From contig JAVSML010025535.1 of assembly GCA_038503035.1 (NCBI GenBank), positions 491,673-555,672 on the forward strand: DNA of 64,000 nucleotides. The letters are read 5' to 3'. Numbering within the stretch: position 1 is the first letter of the stretch; each line of letters starts with the position of its first letter. This DNA is from Crocodylus rhombifer. Lineage: Eukaryota > Chordata > Crocodylia > Crocodylidae. The position numbers were made by a program, and so were the translations under genes. Of this stretch, positions 12,528-24,065 are shown in pieces. A model generated the notes under the pieces. The model saw only the letters and a list, made by a program, of their open reading frames with translations. It did no database searches and was not told where the DNA came from.

Positions 12528-15500
12528 TCAAATGACCCCAGCAAGATTTTCATCTAACCTCCTCTTAAACACCCCCAGGGTAGGGGCCAGCACCACTTCT
12601 CTTGGAAGCTGGTTCCAGACCCTAGCCGCCCTGACTGTGAAGTAGCGCCTCCTGATATCTAACCTAAACCTACTCTCTGCCAGCTTGTGACCGTTATTCC
12701 TGGTCACTCCTGGTGGTGCTCGGGGGAACAGTGACTCCCCCAGTGCCTGCTGATCCCCCCTGACTAGTTTATAACAGGCCACAAGATCCCCCCTCAGCCT
12801 TCTCTTGTGGAGGCTGAACAGGTTCAGGTCCCGTAGCCTCTCCTCATAGGGCCTGCCCTGTTGTCCCCTGATCATACAAGTGGCCCTCCTCTGGACCCTC
12901 TCCATGCTGTCGACATCCCTCTTGAAGTGCAGCGCCCAGAACTGGACGCAATACTCCAGCTGCGGCCTGACCAGTACCGCACAGAGGGGGAGGATCACCT
13001 CCTTGGACCTGCTCGAGATGCATCTGTAGATGCATGACAAGGTGCGGTTGGCCTTTCTAACTGCCTCTCCACACTGCCAGCCCATGTTCATCTTGGAGTC
13101 AATGATGACCCCAAGATCCTTTTCCGCTTCCATGCTGACAAGAGGGGAGTTCCCCAACCTGTAGGTATGGTGCCGGTTGTTCCTCCCGAGCTGCATCACT
13201 TTGCACTTGTCTGTGTTGAAACCCATCCTATTCTAGTCCGCCCACCCTTGTAACCTGTCTAGGTCTGATTGTAACCTGTTGCATCCTTCCAGTGTGCCCA
13301 CGTCCCCCCACATCTTAGTGTCATCAGCAAATTTGAACAGGGTGCTTTTTACCCCCTCGCCCAAATCACTAATGAAGATGTTGAACAGTGCGGGCCCGAG
13401 GACCGAGCCCTGTGGGACCCCACTGCCCACGTCCTTCCAGGTTGAAAAGGACCCATCCACTACTACCCTCTGGGTGTGGCCCTCCAGCCAGTTAGCGACC
13501 CATTTGACTGTGTGGGTGTCGACACCACAGCCCCCAGATTCTTAATGAGAACGGGGTGAGAGACAGTGTCAAAAGCGTTCCGGAAGTCCAGGAAGACTGT
13601 GTCCACTGCTACCCCTGCATCTAATGATCTGGTGATCTGATTGTAAAAGGCCACCAGGTTGGTCTGACAGGACCTGCCACTGATGAACCCATGCTGGTTG
13701 CCCCTAAGCATGCAGTCCCCTGCTGGCCCCTCCTGGATCTGTGCCAGAATAATTTTCTCGAACAGCTTGCCTAGGATCAAGGTAAGACTAACTGGCCTAT
13801 AGTTTCCCGGGTCCGCCTTCCTGCCTTTTTTGAAGATGGGGACCGTGTTGGCCCTCTTCAAGTCCTTCAGTACCTCACCAGAGCACCACGAGTGCTCATA
13901 AAGTTGTGCCAGGGGACTTGCAATGACCTCGGCCAGTTCCTTTAGAACTCTAGGGTGGAGATCATCTGGGCCAGCTGACTTGAATACATCCAACCCCCCC
14001 GGAGGCTCCCTAACTAAATCCTCGCTAACCCGTGGCCCAGGTGTGCCTCCCCCAGGGCCCCACGGGGGCCCAGCAGGGAGGTGGCTGTTCTGGTCCCTAC
14101 TTAGGAAGACGGAGCCAAAGAAATTGTTAAACATGTTAGCTTTGCCATCTGGTGTGACGACCAAGTTTCCCATCGCGTCCTGCAAGGGCCCCACATTACC
14201 CGGGACCTTCTTTTTACCCCCTACGTACTTAAAAAAGGACTTCTTATTGTCCTTAATCTGGGAAGCTAGTCCCAGTTCCATCTCTGCCTTGGCCTTCCTA
14301 ACTACCCCCCTACATCCCTGAGCAACTACAGAATAGTCCTCCCTGGTGATGACCCCTTCTTTCCATTGGGTGTAAGCCTCCTTTTTAGCAAGGAGACATT
14401 CCCGGATGCTTTTGGTGAGCCACGGAGGCTTGTGTGCTCTCCTGCTCCCTTTGATGCTCGTTGGGATTACCTTCCTTTGGGCTTGGAGGATCATCTCCTT
14501 AAGGAGCGACCACTCTCCTTGGACACCTGGCTCCCCTCCCCTCCGGGACCTCAGCGCTTCTCCAACTATCCTCCTTAGCTCGTTGAAGTTTTCCCTCCTA
14601 AAATCTAGGGCCGCTGCCTTACTGCATGCCTTTGCCACCTTGCGCTGGATGGTGAATTCCAGCAGGCGATGATCGCTGTCGGCCAAGTGGTCGAGCACCC
14701 GCAGCCCCCTCACCAGGTCATCACCCGTGGCCAACACTAGGTCCAACAAGGCGTCTCCCCCAGTGGGGCTGTGCACCTCCTGGGTTAGATGGAGGTCCTG
14801 CACTCTGGCCAAGAACCTACGTGAGCGTTCAGACCTGGCTGACTGTTCTTCCCAGCAGATGTCCGGGAAATTCAGGTCTCCCATGACACCACATCCTTAG
14901 CCTTCACTACCTCTGTGAGCTGACCCAAGAATCCTTGTCAAGCTCCTCTCCCTGGTTGGGAGGTCTGTAGTAGACTCCCACCGTTAAATCCCTTTCTCCT
15001 GGACTGCCTTGTACTCTAACCCAAAGCACTTCAGAGTGCCCCTCCCCTAACTCCTTCCTAATTAACGAGGATGGGTATTCCTCCTTAATATAGAGCGCCA
15101 TGCCCCCACCTCTCTTTCCTATCCTGTCCCTTCGGTACAGCCTATAGCCCTTGACATTTGCCGCCCAATCATGCGTTGTGTCCCACCACGTTTCCGTAAT
15201 CCCCACTATGTCCGGGCTGGTGTCAGCTAACAGGAGGGTGAGTTCCTCCTGCTTGTTGCCCATACTACGAGAGTTTGTGTAGAGGCATTTGAGGCCTCCT
15301 GTGGGTGTGTGTACTGACCCCCTAGTCCCAGCGTTACCCTGGCTCCTCTCTCTTACCTGATTGTTCGCTTCGCTCGTTGGTCTGGGCTGGGCTGTAGTTG
15401 TGGGTGCTGTTTGGTCTGGCAGTCTGATGTTTCCTCTGCCCTCATCTTCCCCTTCCCCTGACAGGCCTAGTTTAAAGCCCGCCGGAGGAGGTCCGCCAAC
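12528..15500 (-). pseudogene. CR1 ORF2: APE endonuclease + reverse transcriptase, broken
   Basis: ORF2 would nick the target and copy the element RNA by target-primed reverse transcription. The endonuclease runs from about 15320 to 14640: it opens with CLYTNSRSMGNKQEEL and shows ITETWW, GDLNFP and the catalytic SDH. The RT follows to about 13230 with [26 protein letters not shown] and the catalytic KFADDTK. The C-terminal region (LGVIIDSKMNM, RPQLEYC, RLRDLNLFSLHKRRL) ends at a TGA at 12528. Lesions seen: single-base deletions near 14928 and 14888 that separate the two endonuclease parts, one near 13531 after the FDTVSHP block, and AAG to TAG at about 13231 (GWAD-stop-NRMGF, where copy 2 has GWVDKNRMGF). 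The frame is open up to a TAG at 15501-15503, so it overlaps the ORF1 end, with no Met before the MGNKQ position. It is dead as it stands. Confidence 0.9.
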
Positions 15501-16521
15501 CTAGAAGAGAACACACGCTTACCTTTAGGGGAAAGGTGGAGCCCATCCCATCCCAGCATGTCTCTTGTCATCATGTGCCGGTCGTGGCTGAGGAAGCCAA
15601 AGCCCTCCTCGCAGCACCATTCCTGTAGCCGCCAGTTGGTCTCCATGATGCACGTTTCATGCCGTCTGCCTCGTCCACTCACTGGCAGGATAGAAGAGAA
15701 AACCACCTGTGCGCCCATCTCCTTCAGCACACACCCCAGAGCTTGGTAGTCCTCCATCAGGCGATCAGGGCTCCTCCTGGCCACATCGTTAGTGCCCACA
15801 TGGACTAGGACCATGGGGTAATAATCGGCGGGCTGGATTATGGTCTGGAGCATCCCTTTCACGTCCTGAATCCTTGCTCCAGGTAGGCAGTATACCTCGC
15901 GTGCCGAGGGGTCCCGGCGACAGATGGGGCCCTCCATACCTCTCAGGATGGAGTCACCAACGACGATCACGCAACGCTTCTTCCTCCTGGCCTTCTTGCC
16001 TCCTTCAGCTTGCACGGGACGCAGTGAGCGTGGAGTTGCCCCCTCCCCGGTTTTGTCCTCTCCGCCCTCCTCCTCCAGGGCTGCCAGGGCTTCATACCTG
16101 TTCTCTAGCCGGACTGTAGGAACTGGTGCTGCCGTGTCTTGAGCAGCCCTGGCACGGGAGGTGACCGTTTGCCACTTAGCAGTGGAGGGCTCATCTTGAG
16201 GTGCATCCTCCTTGGTCATACAACACTGCAGGGAAAGAAAATAGCTGTCAATTTCTTCCTCTGCCTCCCTGATTCCCCTCAGCCTCCTGGAGCTCCCTCA
16301 CCCGTGCCTCCAGGGCCCTAAGGCGGGCGCCTGCAGGACAGGTGTGGGGGTCTCCAGTCCCTGCCCCCCCAGGCCTTGCTGGGCAGCTCCCGCAGGCCAG
16401 GGGGATTGGGGATGCCAGCTCCCCCGGTGGCTCCATCTGGGTGGAGGCCTCAGACAAGCCCCGGGAAGGCTGCGCCCCCCCGGGCAGGGGCCCTGGTAGC
16501 ACTCCGTGTCGACACCATCAT
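15467..16521 (-). pseudogene. CR1 ORF1: RNA-binding/esterase-type protein, frameshifted
   Basis: ORF1 of CR1 elements encodes a nucleic-acid-binding chaperone-like protein. The likely start is the ATGATGGTG at 16521, giving MMVSTRSATRAPA. A shift at the G run near 16468 leads into a segment with a Cys/His cluster (CGSC...HTC) followed by a heptad-like LRALEARVRELQ helix, matching the zinc-finger and coiled-coil part known in CR1 ORF1. A second shift near 16272 leads into REAEEEIDSYFLSLQCCM and the intact C-terminal 250 codons. That part is an SGNH-type esterase: VVGDSILRG (Ser block), HVGTNDV and DGLHLSPKG (Asp/His block). The stop at 15467 overlaps the open frame of ORF2. Total coding length is about 350 codons. 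No host role is implied. Confidence 0.88.
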
Positions 16522-16760
16522 AGGAGTTCCTAGCTGAGTTCGGGTCCCCTGGCCCTCGCTAACACGACTCAGCCTCTGGGTCCCTCCTGCTCCCCCTCTG
16601 GCGTGAACGCCGGCGCGCTCTTACAGACCACGCCTGTTTGCGCGCTCTGTTCGCGCGGCTCCCTACCAGCTCAGCTAAGAGGGATCCGGGGGGCTTCCCC
16701 TCCGGATCCAGCTCAGCTGCGTCGGTCCCTCTGCTCCACTTACCTTAGGGGGATTATTTT
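16500..16760 (-). promoter_or_regulatory. CR1 5' region, CpG-dense, presumed internal promoter
   Basis: The bases between the ORF1 start and the CR1 5' end are rich in CG dinucleotides (for example CGCGCGAACAGAGCGCG) in an otherwise CpG-poor window. CR1-type LINEs use promoters inside their 5' UTR, so this is the likely one. A TTATAAAA sequence lies on the minus strand at 16772-16779, just upstream of the estimated 5' end. Both the function and the exact boundary are inference. Confidence 0.45.
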
Positions 16761-17650
16761 TCTCCTCTTTCTTTTATAATGGCCCAGATGGGAGGCAGCA
16801 GCTGGTCCAAGCTGTCCCTGGGATCAGCCGTGGGCTCAAGAGAGAATCCCTGGCACTGGAATCCTCAAGGTAAGTGCTGGCCAGTGTTTCACGGGATAAT
16901 GGCTGTGCCTGTAATCAGCATACCTGGTGGCTTCTGTTCTACATCGGCTACCCTTGTGGAGGGCATCCCTGTCTGCTTTTCTCAGTACGCGTCACTCACA
17001 GTACTCCCACTACTGTCCCAGTCACTTTCCACTCAAAAAGAATAAGAAAAAAGATAAGCAGTTCCCTCTTTGCCCATGTCCTGGCTTCCTGCTGCTAGTT
17101 AACTCATTAGCAGCTTATTACAGGCCACCGCCCAGTCTCTCCTGTGCTCTGTGCCAGCACGGCTCAGGAAATCGTCCTGCTGTTAATGCTGGGCTGTGGA
17201 ACTTGGACCTGGTTTCCCTCTCCCCTCAAACTCCGGGGGTGGTAGTCAGCGCCCCTTCTGGGGTCTCATCTTGCGCCCCCCCTTTCACTTAAGTGCTACC
17301 TAGCTGCATTCTAGCACAGAAACTCGGCTTGTCCCAGAGCAGAGGCTCAGCGTTTTTTCCAGACTCACCACAGCTCCTGTAGGTTTGTTGTAAGTGGTGA
17401 GCGGGGTTGCTGACCCTCGAGCTCTGGGGTCCCTTGGTCTCTGTGCTTGACTTGCATCTTGGATCCCTCCACTGGATCCTCTCTCTCAGGAGTTTCCAGC
17501 AGCTCCTCTCCTTTCGTGGTGCGCAAAGGCATTTTCTTCAGGACTTCCCCTTTCTTTTATTCCTAGAGATTGTTTCCCACTGGCTGCCCGAGGGGGGGTG
17601 GGGAGTCTTCCCCCAGCTGTCAGGGATTTTCCCCAAGTAACAGGGTTCAT
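16761..17650. other. GC-rich block of unknown identity next to CR1
   Basis: About 0.9 kb of GC-rich, pyrimidine-biased plus-strand sequence lies between the CR1 5' end and the AT-rich DNA. It could be an unusually long CR1 5' UTR, an older element into which the CR1 inserted, or host DNA. Open frames in several registers give no recognisable protein. The far edge holds GTAACAG and CTGTTAC in inverted order near 17637-17667. Confidence 0.35.
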
Positions 17651-17748
17651 AACAGGGACTCTGTTACAATATCCGTTAAGCAAAAGATTAAATAGTGCCC
17701 TGCTAGTTCCAATTGATGCTGAATTACTTCTAATGACTCAAGAAGTAT

Positions 17749-18134
17749 TTGAATTAACAGACATACAAAAAAACTAGAACTCGTGGTTCCAATACCTTTT
17801 ATGTGTATTCGACCAACTGGGAAATCACAAGAAAACTGTCCTTTTCTGCAAGACTTCGGGATCAAAGTCCCTTCATCAGGCTCTGGGAAAATTATAAATG
17901 GTACAAGATGGTAAAAAGTCCCCATAGGTAGGAAATGAACTTCATTTTTTCACAGAGGACTATGAGCCTGACAAGGGGACTTTGATCCCAAAAGCCTGCA
18001 GAAAAGGACAATTTTCTTGCTATTTCCCAGTTGGTCTAATAAAAAGTATCATTTTGGAACCAAGAGTTCTATTTTTTTGTATGTTGTTTTGTCTCAGACC
18101 AACATGGCTACCAAGTACACCTTGAATTAACAGA
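17749..18134. mobile_element. Fold-back PLE tail flanked by 13-bp direct repeats
   Basis: Two copies of a PLE terminal tail of about 120 bp face each other (17762-17884 minus, 17964-18083 plus) around a spacer of about 79 bp. Each arm carries the tail signature: GAGCCTGA, a GGGACTTTGATCCC stem-like block, TGCAGAAAAGGAC and CCCAGTTGGTC. The right arm continues into AGACCAACATGGCTACCA. Perfect 13-bp repeats TTGAATTAACAGA bound the unit at 17749-17761 and 18122-18134, so the inverted pair appears to have inserted as one event. It codes for nothing. Confidence 0.82.
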
Positions 18135-18329
18135 GAAGTGTTATAGCTGTGTTGAACAAGCATTTGCAGCATAAATGGTGCCAGCAGATAGGCATCTAGA
18201 ACATACACAGGCTCTCTAAGGGATCACTCGTTAACTGGGTGTCCATATGGATAATAAGAATATCCACAGTCACCACAGCCAGGCCCTAGAATGGAGGGTG
18301 TTTTCAGGATAAGGCCGAGATGGCCAAAT

Positions 18330-18500
18330 AGGACAGCTGGCCTCTACTCCCAGTTCTGCCACTAACCTGCTCTTTGACCCCACCTGAGTCATTTCACCTC
18401 TCAGTGCCTCTCTGCTCTCCCTCGGTGTTAACTATTTATAACGTAAGTTCATCGGGACAGAGACTGTGGGTTTGTAGAGTGCCAAAACCAGGGTATAATA
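18330..18500 (+). repeat. MIR/CORE-SINE copy
   Basis: Forward MIR-like order: 'cccagttctgccactaacct', then 'gagtcatttcacctctcagtg', then a tail resembling 'aagttcatcgggacagagac'. Diverged. Confidence 0.6.
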
Positions 18501-21299
18501 TTGACTGCAGCCTTTCTGTACTGCTGTAATGCAAATAATAACTAAAGTCTAATGCAGCATCCTCTTACGGCAGCAAAAAAATAACAAAATAACATAGCCA
18601 AGTTACAATCATCTCTAATTTCAGCCTCACTCATGTTCACATTTTAAATTCTTCTGAGCTTAAAACAAATAGTCCTGGGCAGAAATGGATAAAATCTAAC
18701 ACAACCTACCAATGAGGCTGATGAATAGCTGTATTTCATACCCTCCTCATCTTATTTACTCAGCAAACAGCAAAAGGTTTGTTTTGGTTTTTATAGTGAA
18801 AAATCATATGAAAGGGCATTGTTCATGGGAGACCAACTTCAACTGAATATTTTTCCTGCCCAGGCAAAGAGGAATGTTGCTTACATTACACCGGGAGGCA
18901 TTTGTCAGTGTTATTGTTATTGACACCAATTAGTCCTTTATTACATTTTCTAGGATTCATTATGTGCAGTAATTAATGTACCAGGCTAACGCATTCAAAT
19001 CAGCATCTGTTTTGCATTTATTTATGAGGTGTATTAAAGAAATTACTCAAATACTGAAAACATGTAGCAGAGGTGCAGAAACAAATGTGTGTACTTTATT
19101 TCACAAAGTTAACGTGAAAATAAGACACATTAAGAGTAGCAGTTCAGCCATATCACATGGAGATGTAATTAATGAACTAACACACCCTTTGGGATGTGTT
19201 ACATATCCTTTGTTCCTCTGGAACAATTCTGAAGACAGCCATATGCAGGTTTTTATTTTTGAAGCCTCCTAAAGAAAACTCTCAACCTCTAAGAAAACAC
19301 ATACACATGTGTTTAACTTGAAGCACACAAGTACCTTCATTGATCTGGATAAGATCTTTCACAAGCTAAACATAAAGCATATCTGCCAAATTGGCATTTA
19401 TATGGGTAATGGGAAAAATCAAGTTTTACATGAGTTATGCTACTTAGAATCTTGTACATAGGTAAATTACTAAAAAGGTTCACAACGCTATAAAGAAGAC
19501 CTAGGGATTCCTTTTTAGGTAGACTTATGGCTATTTTATGCTACTGGCAGTGCTGCAAGACTTCTAATTCAGGCTAAAAATCAGTCCCTTCCCTGTAACT
19601 ACATACTGTAGGTTTTCAGAGTGATGTCTATGGGATCCTTTTGGTCCAATTCCTATTAAGACTTTTTACTTCATAAGGGTAGAGGGGCAGCACAGCCCAG
19701 TAGACAATGAATGGGGCTGGGAGTCTGGATTCAGGAACAGCAAGACTCTAGACACCCTAATGTATCATCTCAGCAGCAGTAAAGCGATCACAACAAGAAC
19801 ATGGCCAGTCAGTCTTCAAGAAAAGTTCCCATCATCACGTTGAAAGCAGCATCTTAGCCTTCCTCAAAACCCCTGTCCAACAGACATTTTCTGTATCATG
19901 CCTGCAAGGCCACTAAATCCCTTGCTCCCCAAGCTGGGGAGTACATTTCTGGTGTTCTGGACCCCAGCTAGAAGACATCCAGCCAGCTACCCTCTTCTCT
20001 TTCATAAGGGGACCGAACTTGAGCATCCTGACTGAAATGTGAAGATTAAAAGGAGAGAAGTGATCTCTCAGGTTAGATGGTTGATTATAGATCATAATCT
20101 GTACTTCATACTCCACTCCATGCAGTGTTCACTACAGATCTGCTCTGAAGTCTAAACCACTTTGCCCATAATGCATTTTTCTTGAAACTATAACCCTTAC
20201 TATTTAACACACTGCCAAACTCATAGGGCGTAAGAGGAGTGAATTGAAAAAAGCAGATAATATAGGTCCATGCAAGGAATGCCACATCCTGGAGTGATGA
20301 GATCAAAACCTTACCTTTTTTTTTTTTTTTTTTAAATAGTTGTTTCTCATTCTGGTGGTTGCAAAGAAAACTGAAACAGAGTATAATCAATATCTGCCTA
20401 AGTCAGAAGACCTGTCACAGCAGCAAAACATGAACTACCCCATTTCTATCAACTCTCAGTCTTGCTGACAAGCTAGGGATGTTGCAGTGTAGCCACAGGG
20501 ACTGTGCATCAGGCCCCTATAATTTAGCTTTGAGCAGTATCAGCCCCCAAATTGCCTAATGTAAGATGCTAATGTGATCTGAAATCATTTTTAATACAGA
20601 CATTTTCTCTTGCTTTTGAAGCCTAAGAAACTACAAAATCCCTCTCCATCAATCGGCAGCTCTCTTACTGCTATTCCTCATCCAGTTTCCTTTCAGCATC
20701 GGTCTTATGCACAATCCGTATATTTTCAAGGATGACTAAGTGCTTTTTAATGCTCTTCATGAATAAAGCATCAATGCTTATTAGAATTAAGAGTATTCAA
20801 AAAGCACTGACACTTTAATTGTGTGTAGTTTTTAAAGGTGCTTAATTACAACTAAGAAATATGCACGATAACAGAGGAACCATTCATACTGTATATTAAA
20901 AAGACTACATTCCACACAAACTTTCCCAATATGTTCAGAAAAGAACCACCATATTTAAGGCAGGATTTTCTTAGAGGAGGAAAAAATGTTAAGTATTCAT
21001 TTGTTCTATCTTCTACGTATCTTGTCCCGAGACTCTGATTCGCTTCTCTTATGTGCGTGGAAAACCAGAAGTCCCCATCTAGTGCTGGGCTTGACCTATG
21101 CTTCCTGCTAGCTGTTTGAGGGTAGCTGGCTTTCTGCTCTCCTCTGTGCAAGCAGCAATTGTTTCTAGTAACAATGGACAATGGGGCAAGTCGAATATTA
21201 CCAATGTAGTCACCCCGCCTGCTAGGAGGAAGTCTTGTAGCCAAGGAAAAGGCACAGGACTCAGGAGAGAAGTTCTTCCCAAACTCTGCCATATATTCC
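18501..21299. other. Non-coding AT-rich DNA
   Basis: No gene is seen. The interval 18890-19150 is notable for several TAATTA-type motifs. A poly-T tract lies at about 20318-20333. Confidence 0.5.
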
Positions 21300-21420
21300 C
21301 TGAACATCATTTTAATCAGCCTGTGTCTCAGTTTCTTAATTGTAAAATCATTGGGGTCAAAGGTCAAGTTCATTCATGTCTGTGGGGTGCTCAGATGCCA
21401 CACTCAACAGACTCCTATTG
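21300..21420 (+). repeat. MIR-like fragment
   Basis: 'cctgtgtctcagtttcttaa' followed by 'ttgtaaaatcattgggg' and 'tggggtgctcagat' matches the 3' half of MIR. Short and diverged. Confidence 0.45.
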
Positions 21421-22947
21421 ATACCTCGTTAAGATAAGGAATGGTCCAAGCTTACAGGTTATCACATTGCTCCAGGCCCAGAGGAAACTTCAACAGGGTG
21501 GCTCCTGCCTCAGTGCATGGGCCTCTGGCTCCAGCTCCCAGCTGCCTTCCACCCACTCAGCTGCCCAAGATTAGACAAGATTTTGAATACAAGACATTTT
21601 TCATTAGGTCCGTAACATCCGTAAAGATGTTACATTCACCCTCTCCTAGCACAGCTGAATCTGTTCTCACAATAGCCACAAGTTCTTAAAGGTTTGATTC
21701 TTCTGGGAGCTTTCCTGATTTTTCTGGACCAAACCCAGCTTATGACTAAACGAGTAAAGCTGCTAAACACACATGTTTGCAGTATACTGAATGTGACAGA
21801 AGACATGGGATCACAATCTCAGTCCTGGGTTGTTGAACTGACTTGAGTCAATTTACCATCAAGCTGGATCTCAGCCATGCAATGCCCTGTGTCATGGGTG
21901 CTGGGGCTTAGGACCTGCTTGTGATCTCTGTGCTGGGCTCCCCAAGCGGCCCCATCATCCGTGGGGCTGTGTACCTGCCCCTGATTGAGCTGTGCAGGAT
22001 CACAATATCAGTTCTAAGTGCAAGATATTATCTGCAAAACAATATGCTAGAGCTTTGAGAACTCTATAGAGACATGAATAAGCATTTGGAGAGAAGAATT
22101 CAGTTATTTTTTTGTTTCTACAGTGGAGGCAGGTATGCATGCCATCAGGCATCTATTAAAAATACAACAAGAACCAAAGCTGTGTGTTCAATCTGCATTT
22201 GGGAACTTTTGCCATTACTCACTCATTTTAGATTTTCACATTACAAATCTATTAGCTCCTTTAATCAACTACCTCATTGTTCATACACCAGAGACAGCCT
22301 CCCCCGATGCATGGTTGACTAAATGGCTGATTGGCAATTCCTGTACTATTCAAGTGAAGATAATATCCAGTACAATGCACAACTTTCTGATCCATGGTAG
22401 ATGTCATAGCTTTTTAAGTAAAACAAGACCTAATGACAGACATTTTTCTGGTGTTTATGACCACACATGTGGCATTAAAGTGGTGATGGGCTTAAATGGC
22501 TGTGTTCAGTCCACATCTGGAGCACACCCTCTCCAAAGCAGAAGCTTCTGGGTATGGAATTTGATTCACAATAATATGTTCAAACATGCCCAAGTAATTC
22601 CATTTTCAAATTAAACTTAGAACCTTTGGGCCAGATTCACAAAATGTAGTTATGACTCTAAAGATCAAATTTACAAGTTAGGTTCCTAATTCACACTGGG
22701 GTTAATGGGGATTCAGCATCAAACCTGCTTAGACCCTTAAATAATCACAACAAGCTCCTATTTACATTTACTGCATGTCCCAAGTACATAAGTCCAATGG
22801 AAGTCAGTAGAACTTGGGCTCCCAAGTCACTCATGCACTTTTGAAAAAAAAATGTACTTATTTGCCATCACTCTAGAAATGAAGATACAATTGCTTCCCC
22901 TTATATTAAAAAGTACTTTACTAAAAATGGGTCTGCTTCTCTAATCC
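21421..22947. other. Non-coding, no recognised element
   Basis: No supported gene. A small GC-richer patch lies at about 21880-22000. A 163-codon frame at 22123-22614 has no recognisable domain, a biased composition and no flanking gene structure. Confidence 0.5.
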
Positions 22948-23193
22948 ATAGAAACATTGAAAGTTACGGTTGGAAGGGACCTCAGGAGATCATCTAGTCC
23001 AACCTCCTGCTCAAAGCAGGACCACCCCAACTAGATCATTCCAGCCAAGGCTTTGTTGAACCAGACCTTAAAAACCCTGAAGGATGGAAATTGCACCACC
23101 TCTCTAGGTAACCTGTTCCAATAACTCACCACCCTCCTAGTGAAAAGGTGTTTCCTAATATCTAACCTAAACCTCCCTTGCTGCAACTTGATT
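22948..23193 (-). repeat. CR1 LINE 3'-end fragment
   Basis: On the plus strand the order is GGTTGGAAGGGACCTCAGG, ATCATCTAGTCCAACC, 'aacctgttccaataactcac' and 'aatatctaacctaaacctcc', the reversed CR1 C-terminal coding region and 3' UTR. It is 5'-truncated at about 23193 and belongs to an older subfamily than copies 1 and 2. Confidence 0.85.
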
Positions 23194-23974
23194 CAGATTC
23201 ACTAACTCAAGAAATTCAAGGGGAATACTCATGTTAGCAAGTATTACTCAAGGCACCAGAGTGGCAGAACACTACACAATGTATGTGCATATTTGTACAG
23301 TGGGAGACCACTCAGAGTGAGTAAAGGTGCAGGAAGTGAACCTTCACTTTTTTACTCGGTCTTTAAGCAAGCAGATTTCCCTGTGAAGTTACGGTTTTGG
23401 CCTTAGGGCTGCATATAAATAATAAGCCATTTTAAAACGTAATTAATTGTTGGAAAACACCAAAAGTGTTAAGGCTTCATTTAAGTCTATTAATTAACAT
23501 TATTTTACTTGCCTGAGTAGTCCCTTGCAAAATGTTCAGGAGTGCAATTTAATTACAAATCACAAGATAATTTGCTTGTAAATTTCTTAACTTGAGGGGA
23601 ACATGACTGATCAAAGGTCTAAAAGTTCATTTACTATGGCAGATGATTCTGATTTAGGAAACTGATATTTTCATTTAAGAGGCTGTATGTAAAGATCTTG
23701 TATGTATTGAACCCAATCCCACATGAACTACTCCTGCAAGTCTGTATTGGCAAGATCAAGCCCAGTTTATCATCTTGTTTTGAAGTAAAATGTAAATACA
23801 CACAAGGCTGTAATGTAATTTCTTTGTCAGTCATGCAGTCACTCCACTTTCACTTTGCTCTGCTCTATTGCATTTGAGAAGCTCTTCCTACCTCTAGCGT
23901 GAGACCACATCTCTCTGACATTTATGAACATGGATTCCCATTTCACCACATCTTTATGAAAAAGGGAAGCATCT
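23194..23974. other. Non-coding AT-rich DNA
   Basis: No gene or repeat supported. Confidence 0.5.
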
Positions 23975-24065
23975 GACAATTGTCCCCACATTAGAGGGGG
24001 GAACTGAGGCACAGAGCATTCAAATGACTTGCTTTGCAAAACACAGGACACCTGTGGCTTTGCTG
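23975..24065 (-). repeat. MIR fragment
   Basis: 'gggaactgaggcacagagca' and the following 'atgacttgctttgcaaaaca' match the reversed MIR core. Confidence 0.55.

Larger units (their letters stand above)
12430..16760 (-). mobile_element. Near full-length CR1 LINE (copy 1)
   Basis: This non-LTR retrotransposon spans about 4.3 kb on the minus strand, with a GC- and CpG-rich 5' region (about 16500-16760), ORF1, ORF2 and a short 3' UTR. The 3' UTR holds the CR1 family block (GGTCGGACTAGATGATCTG) and ends in a short TGAAACTATGAA-type tail at about 12440. CR1 copies are usually 5'-truncated, so retention of both ORFs is uncommon. The coding parts carry a few single-base deletions, two frameshifts in ORF1 and one nonsense codon. 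Copy 2 (40876-42190) is close in sequence and lacks the lesions that can be compared, so those damages appear private to this copy. I could not find convincing target duplications, and the 5' boundary is approximate. Confidence 0.9.

Noticed and set aside
13923..14672. Plus-strand open frames across the CR1
   Set aside because: They are antisense shadows of CR1 ORF2.
22123..22614. 163-codon open frame
   Set aside because: No domain, no supporting context; a second frame overlaps it on the same strand.
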